Source: Augochlora pura (lineage: Eukaryota; Arthropoda; Insecta; Hymenoptera; Halictidae). Taken from it: 64,000 nucleotides of DNA. The notes under the pieces were generated by a model. That model had not been told where the DNA came from and ran no database searches. It saw only the letters and a list, made by a program, of their open reading frames with translations. Of this stretch, positions 1 through 9,955 are shown one piece after another (position 1 is the first letter of the stretch; every line of letters begins with the position of its first letter). The stretch spans positions 24,118,001 through 24,182,000 of the forward strand of contig NC_135774.1 of NCBI RefSeq assembly GCF_028453695.1. The letters are read 5' to 3'. Made by a program: the position numbers and the translations under genes.

Positions 1-273
1 CTGTCATATATAAGTAAAATATATAAATAATAATAGATTTTACTATACGAAAAGACCAATCGAGTAATCAATAATAATAAAAAATCTGGAATGAAAACAC
101 AGTGGAAGAGGTTAAGAGGAAACTATAGGGGGGAATGATAATGGCAGGAGTCAGTAGGCTTTGTTTGATTATAGTCGACTGTGCTCCAGTCCCTCGTTTC
201 CTGTAAATTAGGGACTAATATCAAATCATTTCTTATAATAAGAAAAATGCTTTACCCTACTTTTGCAAGGATG
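1..273. other. AT-rich unique sequence, no feature seen
   Basis: I see no open frame of note, repeat or RNA-like structure here. It is flanking sequence for the first TTAA element. Confidence 0.6.
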
Positions 274-277
274 TTAA

Positions 278-511
278 CCCTTTGCACTAGAGTGGTGACT
301 CTAAGGAACCATTCAAAACTGTACATAAAATAATTTTTACATTATCATATATATTTATCTTTAAAAACACTCTTAAACATCGTATCTGCTGTATGAGTTA
401 CAAAATTCAATTTCATATTCATAAAATGCAATAAATTATTTAAAAGAAAAATACTGCAGATCAGAGAAACTGTATTGGATTTAGAACTAAACTGACTTCG
501 AGAGCAAAGGG
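278..511. mobile_element. TTAA-flanked inverted-repeat element (piggyBac-type MITE)
   Basis: The element is bounded by TTAA at 274-277 and 512-515. The left end reads CCCTTTGCACTAGAG and the complement of the right end reads CCCTTTGCTCTCGAAG, so the ends are imperfect inverted repeats. It is 234 bp, AT-rich inside and has no transposase. TTAA target duplication with CCC ends is the hallmark of the piggyBac superfamily; the assignment is by ends only. An 87-codon frame on the minus strand over it is an artefact of the AT-rich interior. The interior near the right end resembles the copies at 56267, 57521 and 32834. Confidence 0.8.
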
Positions 512-515
512 TTAA

Positions 516-1210
516 AATAGGCGAGTTGATGAAAATCTTACGCATCTCTCTCTGTTTTAAACAACGGCCAATAATTATTTTTTGATAATCGAAATATATG
601 AGGAACAAAAAATATTTCGTAAATTTATATATAATGTAGGCAATTGAACAAATCGTCTACAGTTATCAAGTTTCAAATTGGCAAATTATATTTTGCAAAC
701 TGTTCGCAAGAAATGTCAGAACGCACGAGTTCGAAGGCGGTGACAAATATTTTTCTAAATATTGTCATAGGATTTTTATGACACAGCTTTGTGGAGATAC
801 AAATCTGCCGATCTGTACAACGGAAATCGTGTTTTTCATTTCGATGTAACTATCGTACGTCGACAAATTGGAATGTATGGAATTGGCATCGACAGCCGTT
901 TGTTTTGCTTGCCTACTTTAAACGAGTATTTTACCGTTTTTGATTCCAATAAAGGCTGACAGGCATATCTGCGGCGCCGCAAACGCCCTTATCAAAATAT
1001 CTGTTGCGTACAGACCATTTTCGTTGCACTTCTAATTAATATAAAATAGGTATAAAATATAACCGTGATTCAGCTGTAATATTCTGGTAATTATTCACTA
1101 GTTTTCAAAATTTATTCTTACTGTGATATAGAGGCTGTGGATAATTATGCATTTATGAGAAGAATTGTGTGGCGTGCACGCAAATAGTAAATATATTTAC
1201 TATTATATTT
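516..1210. other. Unique sequence, no feature seen
   Basis: Mixed AT-rich sequence with a slightly GC-richer patch near 700-1000. No convincing coding frame, RNA gene or repeat was found. Confidence 0.5.
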
Positions 1211-1357
1211 TAAAGAATTTTATATCTATTTAATATGTAAAGAATTTAATATCTATTTAATATTTAAAGAATTTTATAGCTATTTAATATTGAAAGAATT
1301 TTATATCTATTCAATATTTAAAGAATTTAATATCAATTTAATATTTAAAGAATATTG
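1211..1357. repeat. AT-rich tandem repeat, about 27-bp unit
   Basis: About five degenerate copies of a unit containing TAAAGAATTTTATATCTATT, each followed by TAATAT. Copies differ by single substitutions and one-base length changes. It ends where the unit breaks up near GATATAAGAATTTA. No coding potential. Confidence 0.8.
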
Positions 1358-2569
1358 ATATAAGAATTTATATCGTCTCATTTAAATTATTAATAAAAAT
1401 AATTAATCTGTTCACAGCTGCTGACAATTTTTATTTCGCATACAAATTCGCAATTTGATGATGCATTCACAATTTTACCATCATATTTATATAATTTTAC
1501 ATTTAATATAAACGTAGTTATACCCAATCAGTATAATACCGTATTTCATAATTCTCTAGAAAGTATTTTGCACAATCTGTACAAGCATACTACCGAGCCA
1601 AGAATATCTTCGTCGATAAGTTGCACGAACTACCATATCTGAATTTGCATTCCCCTTAAATTTCCGCCGCGCTCCGCGCGCTACTTAACGCCAAGAAAAA
1701 TCGTCTAGATTGTGCGTTCGCCAGGCAAATTTCGACGGCCGCGTCTCTCACCTTTCATCCGGTGGCCCGTGCTCGTGGATTATTCTGACTGGCGTTACAC
1801 CTGAGACGTCGCCCCTTTAAATATTGCTGGCTCCGGTGACTATTTGATGCTCGGAAGACCGGTGCTCCACGTGCGCGCGACGTGCTTCGATGCAGAGGGT
1901 ATTACGATCGAAGTCTGTGAACAATCAAAGGAGGATACTATTAAACTTTCAACCGAGCCAGTACGCTTTAAAAAGATTCCTCGCCGATTCTGCTTCGTCC
2001 GTCGAAGATATTTGCGCTGGAATATGTAAAACTTGCAGACGATTTTTATAGATCTCGGCAACTGTCTTCGGAACGTGTCTTGTGCGAATAGCAAACAGCC
2101 ATTTTAATGAAGCAAACAAAGTACTTTGTTATACAAGATAAGTCACATACACTTTCCAAATTAAGACAATTGTAAAAATCGTTTAATTTCAATTTTAAAA
2201 AATCAAATATCACTTAATATATACTTCGTATGAATCCAATTTTGTTTACAGATAATGACACAACATAAAATAGAAGTAGTATTTTTAACTTTAAACGATA
2301 ACTACATGATTCAAATTACAAGATATTGCGAGCGCTCAAAAATTAATTTTAATAAAAGTTGATTCTTGGTGCAGAATTAAAATTTCCATCGAAAGATTTC
2401 TCGAGAGATTCCCATCTATAGATTTTTATAAAATAACTTCTGAATAAAGATTACAGTACATCCAGCAATCGAATAGAAAAAGAAAGTGTCGTGTAACCAT
2501 GGCTCGGGGCCATATTAAAAACGAAACAACTACGTAATGAAATAGTGAAATATTATATTTATTCGAAAC
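1358..2569. other. Mixed sequence with a GC-richer patch at about 1620-2060
   Basis: Frames on both strands overlap at about 1840-2094 (61 codons plus, 84 codons minus). Neither has recognisable motifs, and opposing open frames of similar length suggest composition rather than a gene. The rest is AT-rich without visible structure. Confidence 0.45.
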
Positions 2570-2683
2570 ATGGCGGCGGAAGAAACAGAAACGAAGGTGG
2601 AAGAAAAATCAGTGGAAATTGGAATTGAATGTCGCCGGGCTTGCATAACTAAGCTTCAGGAGAAACGAAGGTGGTGGAAATAA
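2570..2683 (+). CDS. Possible small ORF, 37 codons, unknown
   Basis: The ATG at 2570 has a good eukaryotic start context (A at -3, G at +4, reading AACATGG). The frame begins MAAEETETKVEEKS and ends in TAA after a basic, Trp-rich tail (KRRWWK). The following 250 bp are purine-rich and shift frame, reading like decayed charged coding sequence (about 2684-2870). It could be a 5' coding exon, an upstream ORF, a degraded retrocopy or chance. No family is recognised and no splice sites were established. Confidence 0.18.
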   Translation: MAAEETETKVEEKSVEIGIECRRACITKLQEKRRWWK

Positions 2684-3320
2684 AAATCGAAGCTGCGAGC
2701 AGTAAAATACGAGTGCGGAGCTGCGGAAAGAGACGGAGATACGTAAGATCAGGATGGAGAGAGGAAGACGGTAAAGAACGGACGGGCAGAAAGGAGCTGC
2801 CACAAAAGAAATGCAACGCGCAAAGACAAGAAGAGAGAATTAGCAAAGGACTTGACGCGTGCTGTCTGGAATGAACAATGACAAGAACGATATGAAAGAG
2901 CGCGGAGTGATGAGCGTAACGAAAGATGCATTCTGATGAGGGGTATAAGAAACAAGGACTGTTCGCAAATAAATTACAGCGGTAGCAATAAAGCACTGTA
3001 GAAGCAAGCAAATAACTGTACTGATACTTAATTAAAAAAATGATTACCCGGTCTCTGTGTAAATACACGTTTTCGTATGTAATCTTGCAGAAATTGAAAT
3101 TGAAGGAGAGTTACGTTCGCCAACTAAATTTTGTTAATTTGCATGTTTTTTTGCATTTTTAAAATTTTTATATGCCACGATTACGCAAAGATCGACAGCA
3201 GTCGATTATTAATATTTGTTATCGGTCTGTTATTGATTTACGTGAATCGTAGAAATCTTAATTCAAGTTTTGTAAAATATAGTGACAGTGAAAGATAATA
3301 GTTGTTAGATCATGGATGCT
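2684..3320. other. Purine-rich plus strand, possibly decayed coding sequence
   Basis: From 2684 to about 2960 the plus strand is rich in GAA, AAG, AGA and GAC codon-like triplets, with one 67-codon frame (2671-2871). The opposite strand shows only Ser/Leu-rich complements. I see no domain. Sequence after 2960 is ordinary AT-rich DNA. Confidence 0.25.
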
Positions 3321-3570
3321 CAAATCATGATAAATTTAGATAACTTGAACAAGCATTTTACCGAATTATAACTAAATTTAGAATTGTTCTAGTCGACATA
3401 AAAATGTTTAATAATAAATCTAAAGATCCTTCAAATTTCCCGACTGTATTTTATTCGTATCAAGCTTAAGTCAAAGTTAATAATAATAATAATTGGCGAA
3501 CGTTCAAGTCACGATAAATTTCGATAATTCGAACAAAGATTTTGCTGAACTATAACCTCAAATCGACCCT
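3321..3570. repeat. Spaced direct duplication, period about 184 bp
   Basis: The segment at about 3321-3385 (motif ATCATGATAAATTTAGATAA and following) recurs in diverged form at about 3505-3570 (GTCACGATAAATTTCGATAA). The intervening sequence is not clearly duplicated. This is an old local duplication without coding content. Confidence 0.5.
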
Positions 3571-3834
3571 TAAAATTCAAGCAAAATGTCATTCACGCGT
3601 AACCAGAGATTAGGCCTCGTAAATAGATCGAATAGGAGACACGCGCATCCGCCTCGCATAGTTATTAGTAGAACAGCTTAGTGCTACGGTATTGCGGCAA
3701 ATTCACTGGTAATCGGAAGTTTAAATCCTCCCTGGCGGAACACGCTAAAATCATGAAGGAAGCTTAATCAACGGATGTCGCCAGCCGTCTCCATCGAAAT
3801 ATTAATCCTTATTTAGAAATCTCGGCGCGGCGGC
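3571..3834. other. Unique sequence, no feature seen
   Basis: Moderately GC-rich, leading into the G-rich tract at 3835. Nothing identifiable. Confidence 0.4.
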
Positions 3835-3873
3835 GGGGATGGGGGGCAGGGGAGTGGCGAACGCGGGGAGGGG
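3835..3873 (+). other. G-run cluster, potential G-quadruplex
   Basis: Five runs of four or more G lie within 39 bp: 3835-3838, 3841-3846, 3849-3852, 3865-3868 and 3870-3873. The first three are separated by only two bases. This fits the general G-quadruplex pattern on the plus strand. Function is unknown. Confidence 0.6.
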
Positions 3874-4168
3874 AAACTGTGAACGAGTATCGGTACGTCT
3901 CCCGCGATGCTGATAAAGCACAGGAACCGTCCAGCTCGTTGCAGCCATTAGTTTACGCCAACTTCGTAGGTACTTAATCTAGGCATTAGACTTAGCCTCA
4001 AGACGTGACACGAAGTTTCTCCTATTTCGGTGGAGTACGTAATACCGTGCGAAAACGGCCGTGTCGCTGAATTCGAACCGGGGCGTTCCCAATTTCCCCG
4101 CGATGACGTTTTACCCGTACGCGAAAGAACTACCCCACGCCGCGAATGTTCGCCCCGATCGTCCCTAA
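3874..4168. other. GC-mixed unique sequence, no feature seen
   Basis: A 61-codon plus frame (4030-4215) runs into the adjacent mobile element and has no motif. I do not regard it as a gene. Confidence 0.4.
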
Positions 4169-4381
4169 CCCCTTGCCGTACTTTAACGAGTCGGACTCGC
4201 GTCGGAGATTTGTAGTAATAAGTCGATAGGTACGAGTGTTCATCTGTTCATCCGCGCCTTTAAGTAAGAATTAAATATTAATCTCTTTGATAAATGTAAA
4301 ATCCCTTTTTCTTCGAAGAAATTAGTGCGATCAAAAAGATTGCAAGCATAGTAATTGCAAAGAAAATGGTACGACAAGGGG
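4169..4381. mobile_element. TTAA-type inverted-repeat element, CCCCTTGCCGTAC family
   Basis: The left end is CCCCTTGCCGTACTTT. The complement of the right end is CCCCTTGTCGTACCATTTT. The left flank is CTAA (4165-4168), one change from TTAA; the right flank is TTAA (4382-4385). It is 213 bp with no coding. The ends match the element at 44603 and the weaker one at 40525. Confidence 0.75.
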
Positions 4382-4455
4382 TTAAAACGGCACGCTCCGC
4401 GCCCCGTCGTTGAGAAAGAACAAGCATATTATGCGCTTAGTTCGCGAGCGCTCCG

Positions 4456-4668
4456 TCAATAAGAGCTTTTTGTGGTACCAAGAGCTGAGATGATTTTGAC
4501 TCTAAAATTACCGACCGTTGAAAGATATTATCTATAAAATTAGCGTCGAATTAATTTTTATTTAGTCAATGAGAGATTTTTAAGGTACCAAGAGCTCGCT
4601 TAATTTTTAATACCGATCGACGGAAAATGTTCTGTATAAATGTAGCGTAGAATTTATTTCGATTTGCA
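4456..4668. repeat. Two diverged tandem copies of a 110-bp unit
   Basis: The copies start at 4456 (TCAATAAGAGCTTTTTGTGG) and 4566 (TCAATGAGAGATTTTTAAGG). Both contain GGTACCAAGAGCT, a shared stretch around ATCTATAAAATTAGCGTCGAA or its variant, and end in a TTTATTT/TTCGATTT segment. No coding. It is the first of three consecutive arrays. Confidence 0.7.
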
Positions 4669-4681
4669 TGCAACAGTGAAT

Positions 4682-4925
4682 AAATTTTTGAAAACTACGA
4701 CCTGTCAGGCTAACAACAAAAACGAACATTTACGATATGTTGTCCGATTACATTCGTAATAGAGCGATCAATTTTTTGAAAATTACGGCGCGTCAAGTTA
4801 ACAAACGTGAACATTTGCGACGTGTTTTGTTGCACGATTAAATTCGTAATAAATTGATCAATTTTTTGTTTGGAAACAATGGGGGCGTCGGGTTAACAAA
4901 AATGAACATTTACGACCTAATCGTA
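4682..4925. repeat. About 2.7 tandem copies of an 88-90-bp unit
   Basis: Copies start at 4682, 4770 and 4860 with AATTTTTTGAAAA-like sequence. Each has a GGCTAACAA or GGTTAACAA stretch and then GAACATTTACGA; the first two also carry ATTCGTAATA near the end. Divergence between copies is substantial, so the array is old. Confidence 0.7.
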
Positions 4926-5118
4926 CAGCAGAACGTGTCGGAGATGTTCATTCATCTCAATTTCACGGTCCATAGTTTTCAGCGAATTAATCATGTTATA
5001 TCACACGTGGAAGGAATAAATAAACAATCGGATAACAGGAGAAACTCAAAATTATGGAATAATGTATGATGCAATTATTACGCGGAAATTTTAATCGAAA
5101 TTATTGTAAAACTATGAC

Positions 5119-5214
5119 AACTTATGGTGGCGACTTCTTAATAACTTATGGTGGCGACTTCTTAATAACTTATGGCGGCGACTTCTTCATAACTTATGGC
5201 GTCGACTTCTTACT
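5119..5214. repeat. Four perfect-register copies of a 24-bp unit
   Basis: The unit AACTTATGGTGGCGACTTCT plus TAAT begins at 5119, 5143, 5167 and 5191. Copies 3 and 4 have GGCGGC or GGCGTC in place of GGTGGC. The low divergence suggests it is younger than the two arrays upstream. Confidence 0.9.
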
Positions 5215-5640
5215 TCAGAATTTATTATCGAGTCGATTTTAAAAGATTTTGAGGAACACTGACGCATGGCGTATCGGTATCATTTTCTGAATGTTTAAAC
5301 AGTAGACGTTCTCGTCGCTGGTCCGAAACTATCAGTGAAATTCGGACGTGCTTATAAAATATTTCAGCCCATCACCGAAGTTGAAGGGCATTAACTAATT
5401 TAATCCCTCGACGTATAATATCGTGGCAGACTGTGATGAACATTTCAAGAACGCTCCGCCAACTATGTCGCGCGGTGGAACCTAGTTACCGTGACATGAC
5501 AAATTGCTGTGCTCTTGGTTTGTTTTCGTACATAATTAACTTTATCTTTACCGAATAACATATGTAAATAACATTTTTTTATTAAAAATAGATGGAATAA
5601 TAGATCAAGGAAATTGAGTATGTCTTATTCGATGAATATA
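5215..5640. other. Unique sequence, no feature seen
   Basis: No frame, repeat or RNA gene seen between the 24-bp array and the foldback element. Confidence 0.5.
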
Positions 5641-6076
5641 TTGTATTCCAAAATTATGGTATCCCAAAATTGTAGTAGCCCAAAATTATGGTACCCCAAA
5701 ATTATGGTAACCGAAAATTATGGTACTTATAGGAAATGAGAAGATCCTAAGTTCTTATGGGGTTTCTGGGGACATTTGAAGTAAGTTTCTCTTTTACAAA
5801 AATTTTCTTCGAGGTGTTATTAATGAGTTATTGACGAAAAACATTGACCAATGAGAGGTGAGCTCAGCTGACGTAAAGCGACTGAGTCAACGAGTAGAAT
5901 TGGGTTGTGTCTGCTGGTTGGCTCAGTCGTCTCGCGCCAGTGGAACTCGTTTCTCATTGGTCAGTGTTTTTCGTTAATAACTCGTTAATAACGCCTCGAA
6001 GAAAATGTTTGTAAAGGAAAAAGTTACTGCAAATGATCTCAAGAATTCTTCACTTCCCGGAAGTGCCATAATTTTT
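5641..6076. mobile_element. Foldback element with inverted CCAATGAGAG blocks, copy 1
   Basis: Long inverted repeats flank a short spacer. The left arm reads TTTACAAAAATTTTCTTCGA, then ATTAATGAGTTATTGACGAA and GACCAATGAGAG; the right arm carries CTCATTGGTC, TTCGTTAATAACTCGTTAAT and TCGAAGAAAATGTTTGTAAA. The outer left side (about 5646-5730) has five tandem copies of a CCAAAATTATGGTA unit, which is the inverted partner of CCATAATTTTTAC at the right end near 6066. The copies at 26125 and 43411 have TA at their borders; here the borders are blurred by the subrepeats. No transposase frame. Confidence 0.8.
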
Positions 6077-6510
6077 ACATTCTTATAAAGTTAACCTCTT
6101 GTAATATAATAACGTGTCAGACTCGCGATAAAGATTTCGTACACGATTTAATTAAGTGTAAATATTGTTAATATCAGCTAATAAAGTTATCCGAAAGAAT
6201 TAATATTTCAAATTAAAATATTTAACACCTAAATGACTTCATATTATTCATCGTAAACTTACTTTGAGAACGGCGATTTTCACGTTTGGAAATCAAAAAC
6301 AAATATATATAAGAAACTGAAAATCCACATGATTATTAACCTCACAACTAATATATTATCTCAGATAATTCCAAAACAAATTTTAATAATTCCACAGGTT
6401 GTAAAATCTCCAAAAGCAAGTTCCTTTATGCAAAGGTGTATCGCACACGCCAGCAGTCACCTTATCGTTAACACAAAAGTTAACAAATCGACTTTCGTCC
6501 ATAAGTAACC
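6077..6510. other. AT-rich sequence, no feature seen
   Basis: No repeat or coding frame identified. It borders the CpG-dense block that follows. Confidence 0.5.
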
Positions 6511-7560
6511 CGGACTAATGCGCGGCGGTAACGAAACGTCCGCCGCGAAAGAAAGAAAGAAAGCACAACGGCGACCAAACATCCCCGGGACTATCGAAAG
6601 TATCGACCCGGTTTTTCTGAAGGGGGACACGACCGTAAACTCGAAACCTTCGGGGAGCAACGGGCGGCGGCGGCGGCGGCGGCGGCGGTTTGGTAGCTGG
6701 CCCGTGTACCGGTACATTTGTTACGGGCATTTGTATCCAGGAATTATGGCCGCGTAATGTTCGTCCGGCGAAAGTTGCGCCAACGGGTACGGTTCCCCCC
6801 GGTAACGTTCCCCCGGTTTTTGCGGAGGACGCCGCCGCGGACAACGGCCTGCCCGAAATAAAAGCTATCGCCACGCGAACGGAGCAATTATCATTAGTTG
6901 CACTCGCGCGGGCACCGCGCGGGCTTCCATACAGCGCCGCGACGTTGCGCCGTTTCCGGCGGAACCCCGGGACGGGGATTCGGGACGCGCGCGCGCGCGC
7001 GTCTTCGACGGTTTCTTTCGACTCGAGTCGCAGAAATCCCGATGGCCGCCGATAAGAAGTTTCGCCGCCACCGAAGGGGGAGGCGAGGAGGAGGGGGGAA
7101 CTTGATCGTGCTAGTGAAATTATCTCGGTGCCTGCGTTCCAATTACAGAGACGAAGTTCTGCTGCCGACTTCGGTCCGACGCCGCCGCCGACGACGTCGA
7201 CGACGACGCCGACGCGGCTAATAATGGCCACCTATGCGCCGGCAGCCGTCTCTGCGCGTCGGTGATTTATCTCCGGCCGATTTTAACGCCTCGTGCTCGG
7301 AAATTTTATGTACTTACTTGCCGAGATTCGTGTAAAGAGGGGACGGGCCTGGATGAATTACTGCCGGCTTATGGAAATAGAAGGGGGGAGACGCGCGCGC
7401 GCGCGAGCGGCCCGACGATTTCGACGAGATACGGCAAATCTGATACACGCGAACATCGGAATAACACAGGCTTAGGTCTGTTTCTTCGCGGCGGTGAAAT
7501 AATACATCGCCGCGACCCCGAGCCGGGCTTCTAACACGTTTTAGAGCGGCTGCGAATTCT
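6511..7560. other. CpG-dense island with triplet and (CG)n microsatellites
   Basis: GC content is far above the flanks and CpG is abundant. It holds a (CGG) run at 6664-6688, (CG)8 at 6986-7001, a CGC/CGA triplet tract at 7179-7217 and (CG)7 at 7392-7405. Open frames occur on both strands at once (for example 238 codons minus at 6515-7231), with Arg/Ala/Pro/Gly bias, which is what such composition gives. It could be a promoter or regulatory island, but no TATA box, initiator or 5' exon was confirmed. Confidence 0.5.
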
Positions 7561-8125
7561 GGGCGTTCGGAGTGTTCGGCGAAATGCACGGAACATGCCG
7601 GCGAGGAAAAGTATTCCTTGATCTGTATTCCTCATCATCCATTAATACTTACACTGCGCGACGAGATGATAGGACACCCCAGAATTTTTCGTGTTTCTCA
7701 AAACCAATAATGTATAGAAAGATTTTGCATGTACAGTATCCTTATTTCAGTAATACACGAAATAGCGATCACTGTTTCCCTGGTTTTCCAAGAATTATAT
7801 ATGTTTATGTGAAAACCGGGTACGACAGAATGATAGGACAGTAGGAACAGAGAGGTTAGTAGCAAAGTGCCTGTTGAAAGACTAACATCAAATAATATTC
7901 AGATAGTTTATTTTTCAGTAATAAGCAGTGAATAATAAAGATTAAGTGATTAGATATTTAAAAATATTAGCTTACATCTTTCAAAATGGGCCGCGGTACC
8001 GAATTAAATAAAACCAAGCAAAAATTATTTTAAATTTAAAAAAAGGCGCAAGCATTTCGAAAATACCAAAATTAATAGGGAGAAGTGGAAATGTAATTAG
8101 AAACTTTTTAAAAGACCCTGAGTAT
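7561..8125. other. AT-rich sequence, no feature seen
   Basis: A 90-codon frame at 7572-7844 has no recognisable domain. Nothing else stands out. Confidence 0.4.
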
Positions 8126-8152
8126 GTCCGGCGCTCGTACCGAAAGGGTTAA
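8126..8152. mobile_element. Lone end of a TTAA-type element
   Basis: GGCGCTCGTACCGAAAGGG is followed by TTAA (8149-8152), matching the general right-end pattern of the TTAA elements. I found no matching left end upstream, so this is a degraded or truncated copy. Confidence 0.35.
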
Positions 8153-9404
8153 AACTAACGCGAAGATAGTCAACATCCAACCTAATATAAGAACAATTTT
8201 CGAAATCATAATTTTCGGTGCAAAATATTTTTACTAAAACAAAAATGAAAACTGCATATATTCTTTTTCAGTATATTGGAAAATGCACTCGATATTTGCA
8301 CAGTAAATACGTTCGGAAAACGAACCGTGTAAAAAAAGTACAGTACACAAAAAGTACGGTATACAATAAGGACAACGTGTACACGTACAAAAAGGCAAAG
8401 CAATATTATTTTATTAATTAAATCCTCCGGTTGCGATATCATATTTTTGATGTAATTAACGACCGCTCTAAAAATATTTGGAATCTCGCAAAATCAAACA
8501 CGGCGCTCTGTTTAACTTGTTACGGAAAAATGCTCCGGCTCGTTGTAAAATTTCGTACGAAATCTGTTTCGATCATTCGTCAGAAAACCCATTACTCTGG
8601 TATAGTGTTCGCAGGATAATGAATAAGGGGAAATGAAAAATCTAAATTGAAAAGAAGATTTATCTTGACTCGGTTACCAGAGAATAGATTCAATATTTTA
8701 TTGAATTTAAATTGACAGAAATTTTTAATAGAAATTTTAAATAAAAATTTTTGATAGAAATTTGTTGCAAAATAAAGAGTTGCAGCTAGGCTTTCAGACG
8801 AGGAATTTTGTGATTAAGAACGTAACTTTAATTGCATGTAGGCGACTATTAAAAGGCCAACGAAATGGAATATGCACGCGCCACGCGCTTTTACACGAAA
8901 CACTTCGGTACACTATTTTAAATATAGCACGGAACAATTTATTTATCTTGCGTCCGATGGTTAGTATATGTTCTACACCGTAATTACACGTTTCGCATTA
9001 TTCACCGCGGACCGGAAACATCGGGCTAATTATAATTAGATCGAGCATTTGCATTAAAAGCAGTTCTATCAAGAGTAAATACGGTAAAAGCTGTCTTATC
9101 CGAACTGATATAATTGAAACACCACACCATTTGAACATTAATTACTCGTAGACCGTACGCTCATAAGCGATCCATTATAAATCCACCGCCATAATTGATG
9201 GCATCGCATTTTAATGTTGCTGACACATATCCGCATAGCTGCACTTAGCAAATGGGAAACAATTGTTAGCGGAGGTTACTTATTAATTGATTTCGCTAAT
9301 CTAGATTCTGTAGCGACGGCGCACAAATGAATCTTTATGGCGGTCATTTTTCGACACGCGCTACACAATGCTGCCAAAAGCATCATCTCGAACAATATCA
9401 AATG
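8153..9404. other. AT-rich unique sequence, no feature seen
   Basis: Open frames near 8206-8442 overlap on both strands. The stretch at about 8700-8770 has loose AATTTTTGATAGAAATTT repetition. No gene or RNA recognised. Confidence 0.45.
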
Positions 9405-9955
9405 ATGAAACCAGTGAATCAACGAAGGAAAAGACAGGGTTATCAAAAACAGTGAATCGATGAAATCTAAACAGTGCAACGATGAAATTAAACACAGTGC
9501 ACGTATGAAATCAAAATCAGTGAATTAATAACATTGAAATTAGTTAGTTGCTAATATAAAAATCGAATTATTGAAATTACTATCAGTGAATCATTGAGAT
9601 GGAAATCAATGAATTGTTGAGATCAAAATCATTGTAACGATGATATAAAAATTAGTGAATTAATGATATCAAAATCCGTGAATCGCTGAGATTGAAATCA
9701 GTGAATCACTGAGATTATGATCAGTGAGTCATTGAGATAAAGATTAGTGAATCATTGAAATTAAAATCAGTGAATTATTAAAACCAAAATCAGTGAATCA
9801 TTAAGATAAAATCACCGAATCGTTGAAATAAAAATCAGTGAATCATTGAAACCAGAATTACTGAATCATTGAAATAAAAATCAGTGAATCATTAAAATCA
9901 AAATCAGTGAATCGTAGAGATCAAAATCGGTGAATCATTGGAATAAAAATCAATG
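9405..9955. repeat. Degenerate minisatellite, about 22-bp unit, about 25 copies
   Basis: The unit is close to AATCAGTGAATCATTGAAAT plus AA. Variants include GAGAT for GAAAT and CGTGAATCGCTG. The array is about 550 bp and imperfect, with unit lengths of roughly 18-23 bp. It has frequent stops in all frames and no coding role. Confidence 0.85.

Noticed and set aside
6515..7231. 238-codon minus frame in a CpG island
   Set aside because: Overlaps plus frames of 121, 107 and 79 codons; Arg/Ala/Pro/Gly bias and triplet microsatellites explain the lack of stops.
9405..9955. 22-bp array as a CRISPR array
   Set aside because: Units are contiguous and degenerate with no unique spacers, and the DNA is eukaryotic.
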